DNA of 64,000 nucleotides from assembly GCF_921293095.1 (NCBI RefSeq), contig NC_060251.1:100736566-100800565 (forward strand), given 5' to 3'. This document shows positions 54,301 to 63,159 of the stretch, in pieces (position 1 is the first letter of the stretch; every line of letters starts with the position of its first letter). The DNA comes from Ischnura elegans (taxonomy: Eukaryota > Arthropoda > Insecta > Odonata > Coenagrionidae). The position numbers and the translations under genes were made by a program. Below the pieces are notes generated by a model that was not told the DNA's origin, did no database searches, and worked only from the letters and a program-made list of their open reading frames with translations.

Positions 54301-54914
54301 ACGATGAGCAGAGTAATGGAAGGTAAGTTACAACTCATCTAACAAGCGAGAAACCCTACCGATGTTACTCCTCTGGATTCACAACTGGAACTGATGCCTT
54401 TCTCCTATCCACAACCACTTTTATACCAGCGGCGCTACCTTCTGACATGCTGGGTACTTGCCTAGCATAAGATTTCCAATCTTATATTCAACACCAACAG
54501 CATCAGCAACCGATGGGTGGGTAGGGGAACGTCCGACCTTGACCTTAAATCGATTTATGCCGGCGCTTTAGCGCCATGGCGAATACATCATGATTAAAGG
54601 TCAACATTACTTTTCTTTACAATTTTCTTCATGCGTCCAAACATTTGGTTGTTAGTTGCAATACAAGAATCATCATCTTTTTTTATCCCTTACATAGACT
54701 GATATACAATATTTTCTCCCATTACGTAACAAACTTTAAAAAAGCAATTCTTAGCAATAACTCCCTTATCAATGAGGCAGTTACTTTCTTCATCTGAAGA
54801 GTTACACTTTTCCCTTTTACCAAGCAGTAATATGCTCTCGCAACGAGCATAATGTTGCAACTTTCTATTCAATCGATTTCCACAAAGTTCAATTACACTT
54901 TTTAATGTAGCTAG
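54301..54914. other. stretch without a recognisable gene
   Basis: A short minus-strand frame (54690-54926) has no recognisable motif. Nothing else is seen. Confidence 0.5.
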
Positions 54915-55480
54915 CTCATTACACAAGGAAGGGAATTACTATGTACCACCTGTTTCAGTACATGACCAGGGCTTTGGACGAACTGCCGCAGATGACGGCT
55001 CTGTCCTTCATACATAAAAGCATTGAGTCCATAGTGGGCCCCAGTTCAAGACACCTTGAGTAATATGGCTTATAAGATGAACATTTAATACCATTGATGT
55101 GACACCAAAGTAGTTGTTGAACAAGAAAATACACCTGGGAATAATTCTTGGGCTTCCTCTACTTCCTCATTGGAAATTCATCTTTGTAGGATCAGATTTG
55201 TGGCCTTAAACAATGATGAAAGGTGAAGTAAATGCTTACTTTTGAGGAGACCTCTCAGGCAAGGCACAATATGTAACACCAACCATGAACCCCTCTCAGA
55301 TGCTTTCCAGAGACTACTATGAGAGATTCGACGAACTGATCTGGTAATGGAGGACAAAGCACAAATTTTGGTTAGCCATTCATCGATTCCGGAAATTATA
55401 TGACTGAAGCGTATGTCACCATTTTCCATACCAATCCAAAACATTTTTCTTGTAGATTCCTAAATTAATTGAGTGTGCAA
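54915..55480 (-). pseudogene. transposase-like (tnp2/DUF4218-type) protein fragment
   Basis: The main frame (55444-55178) includes SSLWKASERGSWLVLHIVPC and LRGLLKSKHLLHLSSLFKAT, a pattern seen in arthropod proteins annotated as transposase-domain proteins. In shifted frames below it come EEVEEAQELFPG (about 55140-55175) and NAFMYEGQSRHLRQFVQ (about 54970-55025), which fit the next part of the same family. At least two stops and a shift interrupt it. It is a different copy from the related remnant at 58920-60990. Assignment to a superfamily (CMC/EnSpm-like is my best guess) is tentative. Confidence 0.5.
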
Positions 55481-55854
55481 CCTTACAACTCCAAGGAAAA
55501 GGCAATGCATGTAATCTGGGACAAATCCGGCAATTAAATTAAGGTACATCAATCTTAATTATGCTGTTGGTCCCTTCACTCCTTCAATGGTTTTGCTTTT
55601 CTTAACATTTTAATTGCGTTCTACCGTAATGATTAGTGCTAAAAAAGAAAATTTGCAACTAATTATCAGAATTTCACTGATATTAATACACAAGACGGCG
55701 TTTCCTGGGTTAATATGTATAAATGTGTGAATCATCAATAATTTCAAAATTTTCCAAGTCGTCATTCTGTAATGCTGCCAACGCTGCCTAGGAGCGCGCT
55801 CTCACCCTTGGCTGGCGGAACCATTTCCCTATACTTCTCTTCACCACCACCACC
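55481..55854. other. AT-rich non-coding stretch
   Basis: No open frame or repeat structure of note. Confidence 0.5.
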
Positions 55855-56594
55855 ATCGCATAGTCTGAAGTCTTACATTTCTAAAATGAGAATCTCCACA
55901 AATATCTAAATCAAAGTTTGAAATTAAACAAGCAGGAGTTCTCTTGAATATCTTATCTCCTTGATATTTCACTCTAATATTAAAAGCAGTCCCTTCACAG
56001 AATTTTTTAAAGACCTCCTTTGCTCCTTCCATTGAAATTTCATTACCCATAACCAAGCGTCTATTATAACAATCTTGCAAAGCAAACTGGTTGGTCCGAT
56101 TATTAACTCTTCCAATATGACCAACATTCATAGCAATAGCATCCCAGAAATAATTTTTACCACTATTAGGAGGATCAATGACAGCAATACAATTTATTTT
56201 TGGATTAAGTTGATATTCCCTTATGCCATCCTCATTTATAATAGGAATGGACCAACCCAAGCGATTAAACCAAGTTTTAATATTACCAAGCAATTCCCTT
56301 ACTTTATCTTCATCGCTACTCATTTGAAATTTAAGCAAATCATTCAAATAATCCGCACTGGTTTGGCGATGGTGATAATAAGAAAAAGGATTCATATCAT
56401 TGGCATAAACGACAGGAGTCTTGCCTTCGTAATAAGTTTTAAAATCAAGCAAAGTCTTTCTATTTACATTTAACGTGGCCAAGTGACAAGCAGCTTCACA
56501 CATTTTCAAATTTTTAGGATCATGAAATTCAAGCCTGTAATCAGAGTGATCAGGCGATATTAAATCTTTAAGTTCAGTGGGAGGCATGCAAGAG
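55855..56594 (-). pseudogene. endogenous viral element: densovirus NS1-like helicase fragment
   Basis: Part of a 420-codon frame (57103-55841) whose residues about 170-415 look like the SF3 helicase of parvovirus NS1. A Walker A-like DPPNSGKNYFW (residues 310-320) is followed by Walker B-like RRLVMGNEISMEG (348-360) and motif C TPACLISNFDL (389-399), the NS1 order and spacing. The Lys of Walker A is kept; the Asn after it is common in densoviruses, while the first Gly is Asp here. The HUH nickase half is missing and the frame ends in TGG repeats. NS1 normally unwinds viral DNA in the nucleus. The open frame continues into non-viral sequence upstream. Confidence 0.88.
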
Positions 56595-57129
56595 TACTTA
56601 TGTAGTAGTATTTGAACCGTTTCGGTGATTCTTTCAAACTTGCCCCTCTTCGGTGGAGTGCCTCCTGCGCTTCTCTGAACACGTTCTCTATTTTCTTCAT
56701 AACCGGGCTGTTCTCGTTCACTGTTATGTCCAACTCCCTCAGCTTCCCTTGCCAGTATTGTTCCGGCGAGCGCCTGCACGGTTCCCCATCGTACACTTTC
56801 ACTGTCAGTCGGTAGTCTTTGGCCTGCCTTTTGGTTCAGCCCATAGTTCTTGGAGACAGATGGCTTAGGGAGCATACTCCTTTTTCCTGCATTCTTGGGC
56901 AACCCATTGGAGGATGCCATTCGATTATCCACTGCCTTCTTGGACCCTGATCTGGATACATCTGACATGGACACCATCCCAGATTTGCTGGCAGAAGCAG
57001 CAGAGGGTTGTCGTATCCTCCGCTTCTGAGTCGCTGAGGGGTCCTTGCTGGGAACGGGTCCGCATGAGTAGACTGGGAGAACGACAAGCAAAACAAATGA
57101 CACACAACTACAATCTTAGTTTGACCCAA
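56595..57129 (-). pseudogene. possible retroelement ORF1 remnant fused upstream of the NS1-like fragment
   Basis: Three overlapping minus-strand frames (57103-56595, 56802-56560, 57107-56925) together read as a degraded, Ser-rich protein; a helical segment ENSPVMKKIENVFREAQEAL (about 56665-56725) and a Cys-rich segment TTTLCCFCQQIWDGVHVRC (about 56960-57020) suggest an ORF1-type protein of a LINE. No diagnostic motif confirms this. It merges in frame by chance with the NS1-like fragment. Confidence 0.35.
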
Positions 57130-58321
57130 GTTTATTTGGTCGGTTGGTTACACATAGTGGCCTAACTCTGCGTAGGCTTGATCAAACAATAGCAGTTTGC
57201 CTGAAGGGCTTCAGGCCGCGGTCTGCGGGCCTAGTTAGTCCTGGGGTGCTGGTCGCCTGGAGGGCCGCTGGTCGCCTGGAGGGCCGCTTCTGGGGCGAGG
57301 GCCCGAACAGCATCCTCACCACCCTCGGGTCGCTGATCCTCCGGGGTAGCCTGGTCACGTCTGCGTACGGGGTGAGCGGCGAGTCGAGGAGTCGCAGTTC
57401 GTACGGCGGCGGCGTCGGCGGCAGCGGGCTGAGGAGCGGCTCGAACTGGTGTAGTGCGTGCGGCGGCGGCGGCGTAGGCGGCAGCGGGCTGAGGAGCGGC
57501 TCGAACTGGTGCAGTGCGTGCGGCGGTGGCGTAGGCGGTAGCGGGCTGAGGAGCGGCTCGAACTGGTGTAGGGCGTACGGCGGCGGCGTCGGGCTGGAAC
57601 CTCCAGGTTGGTTCGGCTGGCGGCGCGCTGCTTCCTCCTGTAGCTGGCGGGCTCGGGCGGAGTTCCGGGCGAGGCGGGGTCGTCTCGGCATCCGTCCTCA
57701 GTGAGGTCTGCACCGTGGGGTGAGATACCGTGTCGCCAAAAGCGCGAGTACGGCGTAGGGGTGAGGATGTACTCGCTCCACCCCCGTAGTTGCTGAAGGT
57801 GACGACTCGAGGCTGTGCGCGCTGCGGTCCGACTCCTTGTCCTCCCTCCTCCGTTCTGCCTTTTCGGGCCCTGGGGCCCCCGTTATATTTGGAGCTGGGC
57901 CCTGCTGCTAGCCAATGAGCGTTCGTCTTGAGGCCCGGGGTAGGGGAAAAGAGAAAGTCACTGCGTCGTTGGCGTGGGTGGAAAGGGAAGTGAGGAGAGG
58001 TGAGGGGAGATTCGGGCTTCCCGGCCACGTGGCCCGATGACGTCCACCCGTCCGCCCCTTCTCCTTGGCGTGGGGGGTGGACGGTGACGCAGGGGAGGTT
58101 AGGGGGGGGAGGGTCCACGTGGTCGTCCTTAGTGCCGGGAGATTTGAATTTCTTGGCGCGGGCTTTGGCCATGTTGGTGGCGCACATCAGGGTCCACGAC
58201 TTCGACTGGAAGGTCCTAGATATTTCATTAATTATAAAGAGCAGTTGTAATAATTACTATTCAAGATATATTTCTTATTTAAACATTTCCAAGATATGTG
58301 AAAAGCAAATTACCTGGTGTT
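57130..58321. other. GC-rich block with proline-rich open frames
   Basis: Very GC-rich, with long open frames on both strands: minus 57231-58187 (318 codons) and 57182-57691 (169 codons), plus 57144-57704. The 169-codon frame repeats a 19-residue unit PPTPPPHALHQFEPLLSPL three times because of the tandem repeat beneath it. No known domain is seen. Composition and repeats explain the open frames; a retroelement or host 5' region (CpG-rich) is possible. Confidence 0.5.
57421..57594. repeat. 57-60-bp tandem repeat, three units
   Basis: Units at 57421-57480 (60 bp), 57481-57537 (57 bp) and 57538-57594 (57 bp), sharing the core GAGGAGCGGCTCGAACTGGT; the 3-bp length difference keeps the frame. A partial unit precedes the array. 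Confidence 0.9.
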
Positions 58322-58509
58322 GGCGGATCACTCAAATAATCAATATCTGAGCACTCAGCCTCAGAGTTGCTCTCTCCCGGATACCTCTGATCCTTCACCT
58401 TCCGTTTCCTCCTAAGCCTCTCAGACGAGGGAAGAAAGACCTCAAGGTCCGTCTCCTCGCAACCCACCACTTCTATTCCAAACTGCGTGGCAGCATGCAA
58501 TGTTTCTGG
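58322..58509 (-). CDS. candidate internal exon, unidentified gene
   Basis: On the minus strand a pyrimidine tract and AG (TTTTTTTCTCCAG) precede the exon, and CCAACACCAG/GTAATT gives a donor at its end. It codes for LHAATQFGIEVVGCEETDLE, a basic run RLRRKRKVKDQR and an acidic SNSEAECSDIDYLSDPP. No family recognised. It lines up in phase with the next candidate exon upstream (58620-58740). Confidence 0.4.
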
Positions 58510-58616
58510 AGAAAAAAATAAATGAATCTAAGCACAGTGAATTCATGATTTTCAATAATTTCAAGAAAATGCAAATACATGCCAGAATGGAAAATGATAT
58601 ATATAAGGTTTCTTAC

Positions 58617-58740
58617 CAAATGGAGTTGTTACATATATCAACGGGAGTACGTCCCTTTCCTCACACGGTTTCATCTGTTTCACTATCATCCTCGCAACAA
58701 TAGTTGACTTGCAAATGCGAGAAGGATACAGAGCGAAGAA
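58617..58740 (-). CDS. candidate exon upstream of 58322-58509, unidentified gene
   Basis: Minus-strand segment VGDKFFALYPSRICKSTIVA followed by EERDVLPLIYVTTPFG and a consensus donor (ATTTG/GTAAGAAACC). The acceptor is uncertain, possibly the AACAG just upstream. With the exon at 58322-58509 it makes a plausible spliced gene or a spliced transposon protein; the remnant at 58920-60990 lies upstream on the same strand and could belong to the same unit. Confidence 0.4.
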
Positions 58741-60078
58741 CTTGTCCCCCACTCTGTTCACCCAACTATTACGAATTGTTTAGACAGTTTTGTCAAAATC
58801 CCTGTGCGGCAGGAGTTCAGCAATCACCCACGGCATTCTGGAACGTAATATATGTGGTGAAGCATTGGGTCATGGAAATTGGGTTATGAAGATAATTACG
58901 ACAAACAGTAATTTACATTATCTTACCCACAGGTTAATGGCAGTGAATAAGCTCAGAAATAAAAATACTTTGGTGCGATCCAGCATAGGGAATAGCACAA
59001 GCCTTTCCCCTAACATCTTTCACCGCCCATACATTTAAATTCGACAAATCACTAGTTTCACATACACCAACATTCTGTGACAGTGATAGACTATTGTAAA
59101 AAGGGGACACATTTTCAAAACTTTTCCCTACAACGAAGACTTGACCACCTCTGCAAGCAATAGTTTCAACAATTACAATTTCTACCTGATTTTACCACGC
59201 ATTGTTTGGGGGTTTATCAGAAAATTTCTGCAAACCAATAGTGTACTTTGAGTAATGCGGCTCTTCTAAATCAAAAGGTAGAGCGTGACTGAATTTGTGC
59301 TCTCTGACCTTTTATAGAGTTGGCCTCTTCTGTGGGAAATAAGGCATTTCATGGACGCGCCTCACAATCTGGGGGAGAGGAAAATTAGGCTTGCGTATAA
59401 TTCTTTTAATTTGGCCCAATTTGTCCTCAAATTGGAATGCACTGAATTTGTCCAGGGGGCCATGCACCTCACAGTCACAAACCAAATGGAGTAGACCATG
59501 CACCTTATAGGACATCATATCCCTACCATAGAGCTGAGGAAATTTTTTTACCAAATATGTAAGGAGTGCATTTGCATAATTAATATTTTCAAGGTAATTG
59601 TCTGCTACCCATACTCGTGTAGCATAGTGGAGTGAGAGGAAATGCTTATATGGTGAAATTTTTAGTATGCCCTTCAAGATGTTGGGGCAGTATACAAAAG
59701 AAATAATCTAAATTTGGTTGCCCTCCGTCGAAGAAGTTCCTGCATGCTACGTGGCTTCCTCACGAATTCCCACGGCACATACCTGGCAATGTGCTTTATA
59801 CGCTCATTAAGGAGATATACTTTCCTAGCCTCTAACCTCAAGTTGAAGCTACCTTTGATCCATGCTGCTAGTAATTTCCTCATCACCCACATGAACACTA
59901 AATGCATGTATTCGAAAAGAAAGTCGGTAAGCATTCTGATACCTGGAATAGTAACTAGGCATCATAAGCTTAACTATAACAAAACATTTAAACTTTACAT
60001 TTAGCATTCGAAAGATGCAAATGAAATTTTGCAAACTTTGCAAGTCAAACTTATATACAAAAATAACAATAAAAATAT

Positions 60079-60121
60079 TTACAAACTATCTACAAACTAT
60101 CTACAAACTATCTACAAACTA
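60079..60121. repeat. 11-bp tandem repeat
   Basis: ACAAACTATCT repeated about four times in the intron-like gap between pieces of the transposase-like remnant. Confidence 0.85.
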
Positions 60122-60329
60122 CTAATCCTAATCCTCTGTGAAATTGCCATACTGCCTTCCGCCAATTTTTTTTTATACTTCCCCTTTCTTCAGTAGGTAC
60201 CTGGAAAAACAAATATTACTGTAGAGGTTTGTAAAAAACATAAAAAATAAGATAAGTCGAATTTAATGATCAAATTTTGTATTAAAGTGTGTTTTCCCAG
60301 GTTTTAGGTTAGGAACAAAATATACAGTA

Positions 60330-60353
60330 TGACTTTGGACATGTCCAAAGTCA
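60330..60353. repeat. 24-bp perfect palindrome
   Basis: TGACTTTGGACA followed at once by its reverse complement TGTCCAAAGTCA. The right arm plus five bases recurs at 60721-60737 (TGTCCAAAGTCACCCAC), so the two sites also form a direct and an inverted pair about 380 bp apart, perhaps the ends of a small MITE. Confidence 0.8.
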
Positions 60354-61096
60354 CCCACACAAGTGCATAAATAAATGAATTAAATCATAGAAAATTATCA
60401 TGATGAAATATCAAACTGGGCTTTGTATATGTGTTGTACAACTATATAAACTAACTTTAAAAAACTAAAATATATCTGTTCTCTCATTAGTCTCTTACCT
60501 GCAACAGAAGTTTTGAAGATCATACAAAAATATGTTTTTCAATCAGCAGTTTCAATTTGAGGTTAGGAACTGAAAACAGGAATCACAATCTGGAAACAAT
60601 GTGAAAACAGCTGTCTGACATCAGTGCTACCAACTAATACTTTGGAAGTGGAAATCGATTCATTTTTGGAATTGTCATAGACTATTGAATAGAACATATG
60701 TTTTTGTCCAACGTCGCCTGTGTCCAAAGTCACCCACTTTTACGGTATGTAATTTGACTTAAGAGATGCCTGTGACTCACCTCAATGCGAACATGGCACT
60801 AAGTCCCACCAGCAATACTTTTTGCATTAACCTCTCGAAGATTCTTCAACAGTGCCCTTGTATCAGCAGGTAAGTCCTTAAAAAAGTGGTATTTTCTAAA
60901 TATTTGTAGAAGCTCGTTTGATTTCCTTATGGAAACTGCTTCACTAGCCCACTGAGCTATACTCTGATGGATATTGACATAATCATCATCATCAACCCAG
61001 AATTCATGGAAGACAAAGATAACAGAAATCCTTTCATCTTTATATGAAATTTCAAGACTTATCCAGAATGTCATCCCGATGGACATGATGAGGGAT

Positions 61097-61424
61097 GTCG
61101 TGGTCATCATTGATGGTGTCGTGGTCATCATTGATGGTGTCGTGGTCATCATTGATGGTGTCGTGGTCATCATTGATGGTGTCGTGGTCATCATTGATGG
61201 TATCGTGGTCATCATTGATGGTGTCGTGGTCATCATTGATGGTGTCGTGGTCATCATTGATGGTGTCGTGGTCATCATTGATGGTGTCGTGGTCATCATT
61301 GATGGTGTCGTGGTCATCATTGATGGTGTCGTGGTCATCATTGATGGTGTCGTGGTCATCATTGATGGTGTCGTGGTCATCATTGATGGTGTCGTGGTCA
61401 TCATTGATGGTGTCGTGGTCATCA
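61097..61424. repeat. 21-bp minisatellite, 15 units plus a partial unit
   Basis: Unit GTCGTGGTCATCATTGATGG(T) repeated 15 times, nearly perfect (one unit has TATCGTGG). Since 21 is a multiple of 3, three frames stay open and give repeats such as SMMTTTP or DHDTIND; these are not evidence of a gene. Confidence 0.97.
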
Positions 61425-61581
61425 GAACCTTGACGACGCTGCACAACACATGACTCCGGCTCTCAACTGGTGCCTTCCGCACCAGCCCGGTGCTCAGCAT
61501 TTATACCGACGCTGGATAGCCGCCGTTTGCAGAGCCGAAGAAACATCCCAATGTTGAACTACACGGCGAAAATCTTAGCCC
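61425..61581. other. short non-coding stretch
   Basis: Between the minisatellite and the repeat that starts at 61582; nothing recognised. Confidence 0.5.
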
Positions 61582-63152
61582 TTAGAGAGAGAACGAGCAA
61601 TAAAACTATCTCTCGTTGCTAGAAGAATCCAATAGAGCTAAATAGTGCGAGAATAACTACCTGCTATCCAATCTATCAAGAACATTACGAAAAATACAAG
61701 CAAAAATCTTAAAGGAAATCCAGTTTTAGACCGTAACGAAAAGCGACCCCTAGCTCCTTCTCCAACTGTGGGAAACAACTGACAAACTAAACCACAATTC
61801 GCATCATTTGTCACCCGCAATGCCAAATCTAAATGATGTTGCACACATTGGGAGAATTTCTTATTCATAGTGTCAAGCAACGCCATTGAATCTAAATACA
61901 ACAAATTTTGAAGCGTCATTTTTCCAAGTGAAGAAATCAACCCAAATGAAAGTCTGCATTCAAAGTCACTATCATAATCCTCAACAAGACTATTAACACT
62001 GACTTCCATTGCACGCAAAAAATCAATAACCGTTCTAATTTCCACCTTCAGAAAACGGCACTCAGCGTCGCCTTGAATGCAGTATGCACGAATAGCTGCA
62101 GGTAATCCCCTGTTAATCCAACAGATTAAATCATCTCTTAAAGCGCCACTAAATATCTTATGATCAATGTCCACTCTTAACGGGTCTTCCAAAATTTTTC
62201 CTTCAATAAATGATCTCGATGTAAAAGAGAATTTTTCATCAAAATAATTAAAAACTACGTCCTTTCTCTCATGACATACGTCCTTGACTTTCTCAGCAAC
62301 TTCAACTAGAATCCTATTCTCAGCAGAATTTAATCACGTCTCAAAACCACTAGGAAGATTTGTTTTACAAAATAAGCATCGTAAAACAGCAGGTATGATA
62401 TGAAATTGATCTTCTCCTTTCTTTAACTTTTCATTAAAAACCGGAATTGAACATAAGACGCTGTTCGGGGGAACAAATTGGTCCATTGCAAGTCTACCTG
62501 TGTGAGGGTTCAGTAACAAGGAATAAACTCATTAACTTTCAATTCGTGGAGTTCTTGCAAACGATCAGGAGAGAATGAATTCAAATTACTCTCTTTCGTA
62601 GATAGGTGTTCTCCTAGTTTTTCAATCAAAGCATCAATTTTAATGCCATCAAATTGGTCGTCACGGTTTTCGTTACATTTTAATTTAGTGAAAACATTCG
62701 CCAGTTTTTCTTCAATAAGAGCGAAACGCTCAGACTGCTCGGGCAATATTTTGTCATGATTAGCAACACGTTCTTTTAGTACATGCAATTCTCGGACACA
62801 CTAAGAAATGGTACCTTGAGATTAAAGCAAAGCTCGCTCAATATCATCCCATTTACCTCATTTCTCAACAGCATCAAGTACAACACCAAATGAATCATTA
62901 ATCAATTGAGACCTTGAAAAGTTAGTGACATGATCAGGTAGAATCTCAAATTGGCCTTGATTCTCTAACAGAACTCCCGCTTGGTTAATTGCATCAGATG
63001 ATACACACAACACTGAAACCCTTCCTCGTGTGTGGCATTACGTCGTTAAATCTGGTAGATTGTTCACGTAAGCCCAGACATAGGGAAGACTCCAACCGTC
63101 GGTCACAAGCTGGTTCAGGGAAAGACTCCACAAACAAGAAATCAGCACACAA
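61582..63152 (-). repeat. unclassified interspersed repeat, fuller copy with empty LINE site
   Basis: Matches the two halves of 12806-19507 but without the LINE, and keeps 231 bp (62726-62956) that the other copy lacks. Minus-strand frames, separated by stops: 62788-62510 (helical, LKERVANHDKILPEQSERFA), 62519-62334 (RLAMDQFVPPNSVLCSIPVF) and 62192-61638 (184 codons, with RFLKVEIRTVIDFLRAMEVS and a hydrophobic stretch RFLLVFFVMFLIDWIAG near its end). This could be a membrane-anchored C-terminus, but I recognise no family. It directly follows, on the same strand, a gypsy pol fragment at 63160-64000; whether they belong together is unclear. Confidence 0.8.
61783..61795. other. empty target site of the R1-like LINE insertion
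   Basis: A single copy of AAACTAAACCACA joins sequence that the LINE separates in the other repeat copies, confirming the LINE boundaries. Confidence 0.9.
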
Positions 63153-63159
63153 GAAAAAA

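Larger units (their letters stand above)
58920..60990 (-). pseudogene. spliced transposase-like protein, decayed
   Basis: Minus-strand pieces appear in the order of one protein family of arthropod transposase-domain proteins. Near 60990-60799: IHQSIAQWASEAV, LPADTRALLKNLREVNAKSI, AGG (N-terminal segment). At 59934-59677: EYMHLVFMWVMRKLLAAWI, YVPWEFVRKPRSMQELLRRR, KFRLFLLYT. A one-base shift leads to 59677-59312: YKHFLSLHYA, SYKVHGLLHLVCDCEVHGPL, KFSAFQFEDKLGQIKRIIRK. Then 59290-58930: LPFDLEEPHYSKYTIGLQKF, one stop, and VWAVKDVRGKACAIPY. Introns or insertions separate the pieces. Superfamily uncertain (CMC/EnSpm-like is a guess). Confidence 0.55.

Noticed and set aside
61052-61453. Repetitive open frames through the 21-bp array
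   Set aside because: Frame-preserving unit length with no stops; same explanation on both strands.
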